From JOPF136 sp035541255 (lineage in GTDB: Bacteria; Acidobacteriota; Terriglobia; Acidiferrales; UBA7541): 34,382 nt of DNA. Positions 15,383-23,550 of this stretch are shown in pieces. Under the pieces are notes generated by a model that was not told where the DNA came from, searched no databases, and saw nothing but the letters and a program-made list of their open reading frames with translations. Position numbers and translations under genes: made by a program. Position 1 is the stretch's first letter. Each line of letters starts with the position of its first letter. Location of the stretch: the NCBI GenBank assembly GCA_035541255.1, contig DATKNR010000050.1, positions 1 through 34,382 of the forward strand, in the 5' to 3' direction.

Positions 15383-15386
<4 letters not shown>

Positions 15387-15778
15387 GCGGAAGCGGCCCC
15401 ATCGCGAAGCGAGGAATCGTCGCGCCCGGCAGGCAGGTCGGGAACGTCGACCCGGGGCGCTTTCCGCCACAGGCGTTCGATGTCGTAGAACAACCGGGCG
15501 CGCTCGGAGAACACGTGGACGACAAAGCGTCCGTAGTCGAGCAGAACCCATTCCGCGGAATCGTAGCCTTCGCGATGGAGCAGGCGTGCACCGGCGCGGG
15601 CGAGCGTCTCCTCGACGCCGTCGGAAATCGCCTGCACCTGCCGCTGGCTGAATCCCGTGCAGATGACGAAGGCCCCGGTAAACGCGCCGAGCCCGGAGAG
15701 ATCAAGCACGGTTATCCCGGCAGCCTTTTTCTCCTGCGCCGCAGCCACGACGCTGCGAATTTCCGCGCTGCGTTCCAT
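15383..15778 (-). CDS. rsfS: Ribosomal silencing factor RsfS
   Basis: RsfS (YbeB/Iojap) binds ribosomal protein L14 and blocks joining of the subunits when nutrients are short. The 131-residue protein has the family motifs ITVLDLSGLGAFTGAFVICTGFSQRQVQAI, EGYDSAEWVLLDYGRFVVHVF and ARLFYDIERLW. The ATG at 15778 shares bases with the nadD stop (TGATG), and its own stop overlaps the next gene (ATGA). The C-terminal extension after the core (about 25 residues) is Asp/Arg-rich and not conserved. Confidence 0.95.
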
Positions 15779-16476
15779 CAATGGTAGAGGGCCTGGTTGC
15801 AAATGTATTCCTCCACAGCGGCCGGGACGAACGAGCGGATCGAAAGCCCGCGAGCGGCACGGCTCCGAATCTCGGTCGAAGAAACGTCCACGTGGACGCT
15901 GGATATCAGATGCACGGTCGAACGGCGGAGGCGCAGTATTCCATGCGACGCGGAGCGACGTGCGCCGGCGCCCGAGGCCAGCAGGCCAGGGGGCAGCGCC
16001 TCACGGAGCGTCTCCAAGCGGAAGCCCGGGCGGCTGACGACGATAAAGTCGCAGGAGTCGAGCAGTGCTTCAGGCTTGCGCCACTTGCCGACGTCCAGGA
16101 AGGCGTCCGCGCCAATCAAAAAATAAAGATGCGCGGAGCGGGGCAGGCGTTTCCGGTATGCGCGCACGAGATCCACGGAATACATCGTAGTATGTCCCGA
16201 AAAATCAGGGCCCGCTTCCGCCAGGGACATGCTGAGGCGCGGCTGTCCCGCACACGCCAGCGCCACCATGGCGCAGCGATGGGGATAGGGGCTGAGCGGC
16301 GCGCGCGACTTGTGCGGCGGGCACCCCGCAACCACGAAATGCACGGCTTCGACATGGAAACGGTCGCGGGCCGCGCAGGCCGCGGCCAGATGGCCTCGGT
16401 GCACCGGGTCGAAGGTCCCGCCAAAGATGGCGAGCGAGCGGACGCGGAGCGGAGGGGAGGAAAACGCAAGGGTCAC
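15778..16476 (-). CDS. nadD: Nicotinate-nucleotide adenylyltransferase
   Basis: NadD joins nicotinate mononucleotide and ATP to give deamido-NAD in cytoplasmic NAD synthesis. The 232-residue protein shows the nucleotidyltransferase signature GGTFDPVHRGHL (about 19-30), CPPHKSRAPLSPYPHRCAMV, LYFLIGADAFLDVGKW, and the closing SSTEIRSRAARGLSI motif. Start is GTG at 16476, which overlaps the obgE TGA, implying translational coupling. An Ala/Gly/Arg-rich stretch (about 167-178) before the last core motif is longer than usual. Confidence 0.95.
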   Translation of the reverse strand: MTLAFSSPPLRVRSLAIFGGTFDPVHRGHLAAACAARDRFHVEAVHFVVAGCPPHKSRAPLSPYPHRCAMVALACAGQPRLSMSLAEAGPDFSGHTTMYSVDLVRAYRKRLPRSAHLYFLIGADAFLDVGKWRKPEALLDSCDFIVVSRPGFRLETLREALPPGLLASGAGARRSASHGILRLRRSTVHLISSVHVDVSSTEIRSRAARGLSIRSFVPAAVEEYICNQALYH

Positions 16477-17567
16477 GCGCTCGTCCCTCCAGTGCGCAGG
16501 GTGCGCGCATCCTGACTCTCCACCGGAGAGGCGGAGACGGGCTCGTCTTGCCGCGGGAGCGATTCGAGCGCAGTGGCCATGGCCCGAACCAACATATGAA
16601 CACCTTCGCCCGTGGCCGCTGAAATGGCGTGGAACGGGTAGGCATGCGACTGGGCGTACGCTCGGAGCGCGTCGAGGGCCGTGCGATCTGTGGCCGCGTC
16701 AAGTTTCGTGGCTACCACAAGAAAGGGTTTCTCCGCCAGCGACGTGCTGGAAGCGGCCAGTTCGTGGCGCACGACTTCGAAATCGTGCACGGGATCGCCG
16801 GGAGTTGCGCCGCTGACGTCCACCAAGTGCGCGAGCAAGCGGGTGCGTTCAATGTGGCGCAGGAAGCGGATGCCCAGGCCGGCGCCTTCGTGCGCGCCTT
16901 CAATCAGCCCGGGAAGGTCTGCCACGACGAAACTGCGGCCAGTGCCGGGCCGCGGACCGTCCACGGAAACCACGCCGAGATGCGGCTCCAGAGTGGTGAA
17001 TGGATAGTCCGCGATTTTCGGGCGCGCGGCGGAAATGCGCGAGATGAGCGTGGATTTCCCGGCGTTCGGCAGGCCGATGAGGCCAACATCGGCGAGCAGG
17101 CGCAACTCCAGGCGCAGATGGCGTTCCTGGCCGGGTTCGCCATCCTCGAATTCGCGCGGAGCCTGGTGCCAGGGTTTTGCGAAATGCTGGTTGCCTCGGC
17201 CGCCGCGTCCGCCGCGCGCGGCCACAAAGCGCTGGCCTGGCGCGTTGAAATCGAACAGAAGCTCGCCTGATTCGTCGTCGTAGACAAGCGTGCCGACAGG
17301 AACATCGAGAGCCGTGCCGTCTCCGGACTTGCCGTGGCAGTTCGAGCCTTGGCCATGACGGCCGGATTCGGCCCGGAACTCGCGGTTGAAGCGGAAGCGG
17401 AGCAGCGTGTTTTCGTTGGGAGTGGAGACCAGCGTGATGCTGCCGCCCGCGCCGCCGTCTCCGCCCGAGGGTCCGCCGCGGGGGACGAACTTCTCGCGTC
17501 GAAACGCGACGCAGCCACGGCCGCCGTCCCCGGCCTTCACGTAGATGCGGGCTTCGTCAACAAACAC
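16473..17567 (-). CDS. obgE: GTPase Obg (ribosome assembly)
   Basis: Essential GTPase acting in assembly of the 50S subunit and in stress control. The 364-residue protein has the glycine-rich Obg fold (about 1-158; MFVDEARIYVKAGDGGRGC, RGGRGGRGNQHFA) and the G domain: G1 GLPNAGKST (about 165-173), G3 DLPG, G4 TKLD. The OCT-type C-terminal domain is absent or reduced to a short Glu/Ser-rich tail. It follows rpmA on the same strand, the classic L21-L27-Obg order. Confidence 0.97.
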   Translation of the reverse strand: MFVDEARIYVKAGDGGRGCVAFRREKFVPRGGPSGGDGGAGGSITLVSTPNENTLLRFRFNREFRAESGRHGQGSNCHGKSGDGTALDVPVGTLVYDDESGELLFDFNAPGQRFVAARGGRGGRGNQHFAKPWHQAPREFEDGEPGQERHLRLELRLLADVGLIGLPNAGKSTLISRISAARPKIADYPFTTLEPHLGVVSVDGPRPGTGRSFVVADLPGLIEGAHEGAGLGIRFLRHIERTRLLAHLVDVSGATPGDPVHDFEVVRHELAASSTSLAEKPFLVVATKLDAATDRTALDALRAYAQSHAYPFHAISAATGEGVHMLVRAMATALESLPRQDEPVSASPVESQDARTLRTGGTSA

Positions 17568-17650
17568 GGAAGATGGTCTGCCGTTCCAGGAAGAGAATAT
17601 GACACGCCAGGGGGAAAACCGGAAGCGCCGGTGGCTGGAGCAATTGCCAG

Positions 17651-17920
17651 CTAACCGGCAGGAGCCTCGGCCGGGTCCACGCTGATAAACCGGCCCATGC
17701 GGCCCTTATCCTCGAACTTGACGATGCCGGTGATTTTGGCGAAAAGCGTATCGTCCTTGCCGCGACCGACATTCCTGCCGGGCTTATAGCGGGTGCCGCG
17801 CTGGCGGACGAGGATGGAACCGCCGCTAACCAGTTGGCCGCCGAACCGTTTCAAGCCCAGTCGCTGCCCCTGCGAGTCGCGCCCGTTTGTTGAGGAACCG
17901 CCGCCTTTTTTGTGCGCCAT
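17651..17920 (-). CDS. rpmA: 50S ribosomal protein L27
   Basis: L27 lies near the peptidyl-transferase centre. The 89-residue product begins MAHKKGGGSSTNGRDSQG and contains LGLKRFGGQLVSGGSILVRQRGT and GRGKDDTLFAKITGIV, all typical. The ATG at 17920 gives the standard N-terminus; the frame stays open 63 bases further upstream but those codons are intergenic and overlap nothing meaningful. It lies 10 nt after rplU. Confidence 0.97.
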   Translation of the reverse strand: MAHKKGGGSSTNGRDSQGQRLGLKRFGGQLVSGGSILVRQRGTRYKPGRNVGRGKDDTLFAKITGIVKFEDKGRMGRFISVDPAEAPAG

Positions 17921-17930
17921 GGGATCCGCC

Positions 17931-18239
17931 TCAGAGATGAATATCGCCGACCACGACGGCGGTGAGATTCTGCCGGTGGCCACGCTGGATTTTGTACTGC
18001 CTGTTTTTCTTGTACTTCAGTACGGTGAGCTTGGGGCCGCGCGTCTTCGCCACGATCTTGCCGGACACGGTGGCTTGGGCGGCGGCTTTGCCGGTGACCA
18101 TCTTGTCGCCGGTGCGCACGGCCAGAACTTCGTTGAACTCAACCGCATCCCCCACCTTGCCGGGGAGCGTCTCGACTTCTATACGGTCGCCGGGGGACAC
18201 ACGATACTGCTTCCCACCGGTGCGAATCAGGGCATACAT
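17931..18239 (-). CDS. rplU: 50S ribosomal protein L21
   Basis: L21 binds 23S rRNA. The 102-residue product starts MYALIRTGGKQYRVSPGDRI and shows VAKTRGPKLTVLKYKKNRQ followed by a closing GHRQNLTAVVVGDI, as in the family. The ATG at 18239 follows a CCTGGAGG ribosome binding site. It is the first gene of the minus-strand operon and has a consensus promoter upstream (18270-18299). Confidence 0.97.
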   Translation of the reverse strand: MYALIRTGGKQYRVSPGDRIEVETLPGKVGDAVEFNEVLAVRTGDKMVTGKAAAQATVSGKIVAKTRGPKLTVLKYKKNRQYKIQRGHRQNLTAVVVGDIHL

Positions 18240-18269
18240 GGAGCCTCCAGGGGAGAATGCGAAACCAAC

Positions 18270-18299
18270 ATTATAAAAGGCAGGCCGGAGCGCCGTCAA
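18270..18299 (-). promoter_or_regulatory. Sigma-70-type promoter of the rplU operon
   Basis: On the minus strand TTGACG (18299-18294) and a perfect TATAAT (18275-18270) are separated by 18 nt. The -10 box lies about 30 nt before the rplU ATG, leaving a leader of roughly 25 nt. This is the best promoter match seen in the window and should drive rplU-rpmA-obgE and the overlapping genes behind them. Confidence 0.8.
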
Positions 18300-18452
18300 T
18301 GCGGACTTCGTGGCTGATGTGCGCTCACGAGGCTGGGATTGACAATCCGCGCAGCCCGGAATCAACGACTCGGAGTGCGCTGGATGCGCAACTCAGGAGT
18401 GGTAGGGAAGTCAGACCATCACTGGAATCAGAAAGAGAGCGGGCGGGCAGCT

Positions 18453-18467
18453 GTACCGGAACGGTAC
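18453..18467. promoter_or_regulatory. Perfect palindrome upstream of the polysaccharide operon
   Basis: GTACCG-GAA-CGGTAC forms a perfect 6-bp inverted repeat with a 3-nt centre, 34 nt before the first possible start of the Wza-like gene. It is sited and shaped like a dimeric-repressor operator. TTGACA hexamers occur at 18339 and 18507 without a good -10 partner, so the promoter itself is not assigned. Confidence 0.4.
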
Positions 18468-18500
18468 GACTAGGAAACCTCTTCGAAACTCCGTTCGGAT

Positions 18501-19640
18501 ATGGTCTTGACAGGATTCAGAACGACTCGCAGACTCAATGCCGGTGTGGTATTTTCTTTTCGAGGGACCCTGACGCGACACGAGTTCGTTTTCGGGCGCG
18601 TTTCCCTTCGGCCTGTGTGTCTGGTGGCTAGCCGAACCCCCACGATTGTCTCTGCGCTTCTCTTTGCCGCGATTTTGGCCTTTGCAACCAATGCGGCGGC
18701 GCAATCGGCAGAGGGGAACGGGGGACAAGGCATTGCCACGCAGTCCACGCGAACCAGCCAGACTACCACAATTCTTTCCTCGGGTGCTGGCGATGGTTTG
18801 GGCGAATACCTGATCGGGCCAAACGACCTGCTTTCCATATCAGTTCTCGAATCTCCGGACTTGACGCGCGACGTGCGCGTGGATGCGGATGGCAATGTGG
18901 GACTGCCGTTGCTCGCCGATCACCCGCACGTGGCGGGGCTATCCCTCACTCAGGCGGAAGCGCTCTTGAAGAAGAAGTATCAAGAGGCGGGGATTCTGAA
19001 CGACCCCAATATTACGGTCACCTTGAAGGAGTTGGAGAGCAAGCCGGTGACGGTTTCGGGGGCCGTGCGGCAGCCTGGGGTATTCCAGGTGAGCGGCAGT
19101 GTTCGCCTGCTCCGGCTCCTGACCATGGCCGGCGGTCTTGCAGAAAATTCCGGCACGGTGGTGCAGTTGATCCGTGAAGAAGCTACGGGGCCGGAGCACA
19201 TTACCGAAGTGAAAGTGGCGGACGTGCGCCTGGGCCTGGACGATGCGAACATTGTGGTAAAGGGAGGGGACATCGTCAATGTTCCCCCCGCAGGGGCGGT
19301 ATATGTACTCGGCGCGGTAAACCGGCCGGGGCGTTATCTGCTCCCCTCAGACTCCGAACAGACAACGGTCCTGAACATCCTGGCCATGGCGGAGGACGCG
19401 AAACGGACCGCAAAGCTGTCGCATTCCGTGCTGATTCGAAAGAAAGGAAATTCGGGGGAAGTCGAACAGATACCCCTGGATTTGAAGAAGATCGTGGCGC
19501 AGCAACAAGCCGACATCGTTGTGCGGCCGAATGACGTTTTATTTGTGCCCGAAAGTACGGCGAAGCGAGCGTTTACGCGGGGGCTTGAGGCTGCGGTGCA
19601 AATCGCCACAGCGACGGCGATCTACGGCGCTATCCCGTAG
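18501..19640 (+). CDS. Wza-like polysaccharide export protein (SLBB domains)
   Basis: Periplasmic/outer-membrane polysaccharide export protein. After a hydrophobic signal (about residues 48-68 of the longest frame, ending NAAAQ) come a poly-export domain (about 100-190: YLIGPNDLLSISVLESPDLTRDVRVDADG begins the region) and two SLBB domains (about 192-260 beginning PVTVSGAVRQPGVF, and about 287-350 beginning AVYVLGAVNRPGRY). The ATG at 18501 leaves 45 residues before the signal, which is unusually long; GTG codons at 18546 and 18615 are shorter alternatives, but none has a clear ribosome binding site. No lipobox Cys is seen, unlike E. coli Wza. It precedes the Wzc-like gene, so it should form the export channel with that partner. 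Confidence 0.88.
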   Translation: MVLTGFRTTRRLNAGVVFSFRGTLTRHEFVFGRVSLRPVCLVASRTPTIVSALLFAAILAFATNAAAQSAEGNGGQGIATQSTRTSQTTTILSSGAGDGLGEYLIGPNDLLSISVLESPDLTRDVRVDADGNVGLPLLADHPHVAGLSLTQAEALLKKKYQEAGILNDPNITVTLKELESKPVTVSGAVRQPGVFQVSGSVRLLRLLTMAGGLAENSGTVVQLIREEATGPEHITEVKVADVRLGLDDANIVVKGGDIVNVPPAGAVYVLGAVNRPGRYLLPSDSEQTTVLNILAMAEDAKRTAKLSHSVLIRKKGNSGEVEQIPLDLKKIVAQQQADIVVRPNDVLFVPESTAKRAFTRGLEAAVQIATATAIYGAIP

Positions 19641-19700
19641 GATTTTGAGCGTCAGGCCGGCGCTCCCGGGAAGCGGAGCGGCCGGTGGGGAGTGGGGTGG

Positions 19701-22061
19701 ATGGACCCGCAAAGACCAAACGGGTCGTTACGAGGGGGCGGGGACGGAGGAGAGCGCAAGCCTGGCAGCGCGCTGGAACGCACAGTGCGCATCGGCCCGG
19801 GCGCTCTTGTCTCGGACTCGGGGAGTTGGCGGTCTACGCTGCCCGCAGCGATTCCAGACCAACTGACGGCCGCGCTGCCCCTGCGAGACCTGCTCCGGAT
19901 TCTGCATAAGCACCGGCTGATGATCGCCGCGGTTGTGGGGGTGATGGTGGCGGTCGTGGCGGTGGTGACGTATCGGATCAAGCCTGTGTTTGAGGCCGCG
20001 GCGCGGATCGAGATCAACGGCGAGACGCCGGATCTGACCAACCTTCGCGAGCTATTCCTGCAGATGCCAACCACTGAGGACTACGTGCAAACGCAGGTGC
20101 GCATCCTGCAAGGCGACGATCTGGCTATGCAGACGGTGCGCGCGCTGCGCCTGTATGAAGACCCGCAGTTTGCGGTGCGGCCTACGGGCAGTGATACGAA
20201 CGCTCCATTCACCTCTGCGGAGGAACTGCGGCTGATTGAGGCATTTCACCGGCATCTCAACGTGGGCGTGCTGCGGTCGAGCCGGCTGGTGGAGGTGCGG
20301 TTCGACAGTACAAACCCGAAACAGGCCGCGGACGTAGTGAACACGCTGTCGGACCTGTATGTGGAGAACAATTTCCGCAAGAAATACGAATCGGCGATGC
20401 AGGCCTCCGACTGGATGGCCGAGCAGATGCGCGAACTGAAAGTGAAGATGGAACAGTCGCACGAAGCGCTAATCAATTACGAGCGTGACAACCAGATCTT
20501 CGCCTTGGACCAGGGCCAGAACGTGACCGTGACCAAACTGGGGGACCTGAACAAGGATTTGACAGAAGCGGAAGCGGACCGCATCGCGAAGGAATCGCAA
20601 TACCAGCTGGTGAAAACGCACCGGCTGGGGGATTTGAACGCGGTGGTGCAAAATTCCGTGCTTCAAAACCTGCAGCAGCAGCGCCTGCAGGCCGCCAACG
20701 CGCTCGCGGAGGCGCGGGTGAGCCTCGGCCCGAAACATCCCCGTGTGGTGCAGCTCGAGCGGCAACTGCAGGAGCTGGATTCGCAGATTCAGAGCCAGGA
20801 GCAGGTGGCGGCGAGCCGGATTGAGAGCGATTACCAGGCGGCGATGAACAAGGAGCAATTGCTGCGGAAGGCGTTTGACCAGCAGAAGAACGAGGCGAAC
20901 TCCCTGAATGCAAAACTGGTGGAATACAGCCTTCTGCGGAGGGATTACGAGACGAACCAGCAGCTGTATGAAGGGCTGCTGCAAAGGTTGAAGGAAGCCG
21001 GAATCTCGTCCGGCCTGCGCTCGAGCAACATCCACGTGGTGGACCGCGCGCGTCCTCCGATCAATCCCATCCGCCCGCGGAAATCGCTGAACCTGATGCT
21101 GAGTCTCATCGTAGGCGTCGCGCTGGGGTGCGCGTTGGCGCTTTTCAACGAATATTTGGACAATTCCGTAAAAATTCCCGAGGACGTGGAACAGCTTGTC
21201 AACCTTCCGGTACTGGGAATTATCCCGGCCGTTGCCAGCGTGATGTCGTACGCGGCCAGACGGAGGTCGCTGCCGCAAGCGGCGGCGACTTCGGGATCAA
21301 CGAGCGAGCTGGCCACGGTATCGCAGCCGCAGTCCGTGGTGTCGGAAGCGTACCGCGCGCTGCGGACCTCGATTTTGCTGTCGACTTCGCGACACGCGCC
21401 TCAGTTGATCCTGATATCGAGCGGGCAGCCGCGCGAAGGGAAGACAACCACGGCGTTGAACCTGGCGATCACGCTGGCGCAGCGCGGTGACCGCGTTGCG
21501 CTGATCGACACGGACTTGAGGCGTCCCCGGATTCACAGGTCGTTCCAGATGTCGAACGACCGGGGGTTGAGCTCATTCCTTACCGGCCAGGCGGCCCCGG
21601 ACGAACTGGCGCGTCCTGTGCGGCAAGTGCCGAACCTCTATGTGATTACGTCAGGGCCGACGCCTCCAAACCCCGCAGAACTGCTGAGCTCGGAACCGCT
21701 GGAAGCGCTGTTTGCCGAGCTGCGGCGTCACTTCGATTTTATCGTGCTGGATTCTCCGCCGGCCATCAGTGTGGCGGACAGCATGATCCTGGCGGCACAC
21801 GCAGACGGCGTGATGCTGGTGGTGCACGGCGGAGTGACCACACGCGAGACGTTGAAGCACACCACGAAACTGATGAACAGCGTGAACGCTCGAATCCTGG
21901 GAATCGTGCTGAACAACGTGGACGTGCGCTCCGTGGATTACAAGTATTACTACACGAATTACTACGGCGACTACTACCGCCACCTGCTCGATGGCCATGG
22001 CTATGGGTATGGGCACGAGGAGCAGGCGGAAGGCCGTGGGGAGTCTCGGGCAAGATCGTAA
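19701..22061 (+). CDS. Wzc/ExoP-like polysaccharide co-polymerase with BY-kinase domain
   Basis: Inner-membrane chain-length regulator fused to a bacterial tyrosine kinase (786 aa). A first membrane segment (about residues 73-93, LMIAAVVGVMVAVVAVV) and a second (about 455-478, LMLSLIVGVALGCALAL) flank a periplasmic Wzz domain and a long coiled coil (about 210-430). The kinase domain has Walker A GQPREGKTT (about 575-583), Walker A' VALIDTDLRRPR and Walker B FIVLDSPP, and ends in a Tyr-rich cluster (YKYYYTNYYGDYY, GYGYG) that would be autophosphorylated. The ATG at 19701, with a purine-rich GGGGAGTGGGGTGG before it, is preferred over GTG at 19692. It should control export through the Wza-like protein upstream. 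Confidence 0.93.
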   Translation: MDPQRPNGSLRGGGDGGERKPGSALERTVRIGPGALVSDSGSWRSTLPAAIPDQLTAALPLRDLLRILHKHRLMIAAVVGVMVAVVAVVTYRIKPVFEAAARIEINGETPDLTNLRELFLQMPTTEDYVQTQVRILQGDDLAMQTVRALRLYEDPQFAVRPTGSDTNAPFTSAEELRLIEAFHRHLNVGVLRSSRLVEVRFDSTNPKQAADVVNTLSDLYVENNFRKKYESAMQASDWMAEQMRELKVKMEQSHEALINYERDNQIFALDQGQNVTVTKLGDLNKDLTEAEADRIAKESQYQLVKTHRLGDLNAVVQNSVLQNLQQQRLQAANALAEARVSLGPKHPRVVQLERQLQELDSQIQSQEQVAASRIESDYQAAMNKEQLLRKAFDQQKNEANSLNAKLVEYSLLRRDYETNQQLYEGLLQRLKEAGISSGLRSSNIHVVDRARPPINPIRPRKSLNLMLSLIVGVALGCALALFNEYLDNSVKIPEDVEQLVNLPVLGIIPAVASVMSYAARRRSLPQAAATSGSTSELATVSQPQSVVSEAYRALRTSILLSTSRHAPQLILISSGQPREGKTTTALNLAITLAQRGDRVALIDTDLRRPRIHRSFQMSNDRGLSSFLTGQAAPDELARPVRQVPNLYVITSGPTPPNPAELLSSEPLEALFAELRRHFDFIVLDSPPAISVADSMILAAHADGVMLVVHGGVTTRETLKHTTKLMNSVNARILGIVLNNVDVRSVDYKYYYTNYYGDYYRHLLDGHGYGYGHEEQAEGRGESRARS

Positions 22062-22221
22062 CGCGGGGAGCTGCGGGCCGCGGGGAAGACTGCAGTGGTC
22101 GAAGTCCCGAAGAGGGTGCAGACCGGGCGGCGGCCCGGAGTACCTTGGTGCTCGCGGAGCCAGATGCATAGTAGGTTCGCCGTTTCCCGCCCGGGGCGGC
22201 CGGAGAATTCGCTGACGATTC

Positions 22222-23550
22222 ATGGAACTGGTCCTGGAAGGCTGGCCGGGCAGAATCCTGGCCGCGGCAATCGCCGTGGCTGCCACGGTAGCCTTGTCGG
22301 CCGAACTATGGAAACACGCAGAGGCGCAACGACTGGCACAGGAAGGAAGTGTAACGAGCCTGGAGCGGGCCCTGAAGTTGGAACCCCGGAACGCGGATCT
22401 CTACTGGCAGCTGGGTCGGACGGAACTGTTCTCGGAGACCGGCAACTCGGCCGCAGCTGTGGCAGCGCTGGAGCAGGCAACGGCAATGGATCCGCATTCG
22501 GGGACGTACTGGGTAGACCTTTCCGAGGCGCGTGAAAACGCCGGCGACATGGCTGGCGCGGCACGCGCGCTGGATTCGGCTCGGGCTGCGGAACCCCGCA
22601 CGCCGCGGATGTTGTGGCAGTCAATGAATTTTGCACTGCGGAGCAACCAGACGGGGCACGCGCTGGAGCTGGGTCGCGAATTACTGGCCGAGGCGCCGCC
22701 CTACACGGCGCGAGTGCTGCCGCAGCTTTCGGAGGTAACGGACCTGAGCTCGTTGATCGCCACGATCCTGCCGGCAGACCGCCAGGCCATTGACGATATT
22801 TCGTCCTATTTGAGTGTCCGCAGGGACACCAATTCCGTCTCGGCACTCTGGAACCGCGTGACCGCCACAGGAATAGCGCCTTCCAATTTTAATTTGCAGC
22901 GGCTTTTGGACTCTCTCATCGGACAGGGCGAAGGAGAACTTGCGCAACGCATGTGGGCGGATTCCATCCATCGCGGGTGGATTGCCGGTGATGAAGAAAG
23001 GCTAAAAGATCCGCTCTACAACAGCGATTTTCGGCGGCCGATGCTGGGTTTTGGTTTTGACTGGAAAGTGGTCCCTCAGGAAGAGGTCTCGGTTTGGGTG
23101 AGCGATGAAGGTCCGATGCCCGGTGAAGCGTGTCTGTGCGCGGATTTTACCGGGCGGTCGCGGGGAGGATACTCCCACGTTTCTCACCCTGTGGCCGTGC
23201 AGCCTGGCGTCGATTATCTGCTTACGGCAAAAATGCGTGTTCGCCACATGGGTACCCGTGCAGGTGCATTTCTCACGGTCTTGGGAGTGGGGGCGGCGGG
23301 GCAACCTTCGGTCTCGACAAACCATGTGACGGGAAGCACAGGGTGGGAGGACATCTCCGCTGAGTTTGCGGCCGGTCCGGAAACGCGCCTCGCGCAGGTG
23401 GTTCTGGTGCGACCGGGAGTGAGCGCAGACGAGCCGCCCGCCAGCGGGCAAGTGTGCTTGGCGGAAGTGCAGTGGCGGCAAACGCAGTCGGGTGTGCACA
23501 AGATGGGGACGGATGCAACGGCACCGGCCGGCGCGGGAGGCCCGCGATGA
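22222..23550 (+). CDS. Membrane-anchored TPR protein with C-terminal beta-sandwich domain
   Basis: A 442-residue protein with one N-terminal hydrophobic segment (about 9-28), then TPR-like helices (about 40-165: SLERALKLEPRNADLYWQLGRTE, AALEQATAMDPHSGTYWVDLSEA, ARALDSARAAEPRTPRMLWQ) and a C-terminal beta-rich domain (about 275-420: DYLLTAKMRVRHMG, GWEDISAEFAAGP, RLAQVVLVRPG) that resembles carbohydrate-binding sandwiches. In polysaccharide loci such proteins accompany the polymerase and may scaffold the machinery; no enzymatic motif is seen. Its stop overlaps the next start (ATGA). The 160-nt leader before it is very GC-rich, with small hairpins. Confidence 0.78.
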   Translation: MELVLEGWPGRILAAAIAVAATVALSAELWKHAEAQRLAQEGSVTSLERALKLEPRNADLYWQLGRTELFSETGNSAAAVAALEQATAMDPHSGTYWVDLSEARENAGDMAGAARALDSARAAEPRTPRMLWQSMNFALRSNQTGHALELGRELLAEAPPYTARVLPQLSEVTDLSSLIATILPADRQAIDDISSYLSVRRDTNSVSALWNRVTATGIAPSNFNLQRLLDSLIGQGEGELAQRMWADSIHRGWIAGDEERLKDPLYNSDFRRPMLGFGFDWKVVPQEEVSVWVSDEGPMPGEACLCADFTGRSRGGYSHVSHPVAVQPGVDYLLTAKMRVRHMGTRAGAFLTVLGVGAAGQPSVSTNHVTGSTGWEDISAEFAAGPETRLAQVVLVRPGVSADEPPASGQVCLAEVQWRQTQSGVHKMGTDATAPAGAGGPR

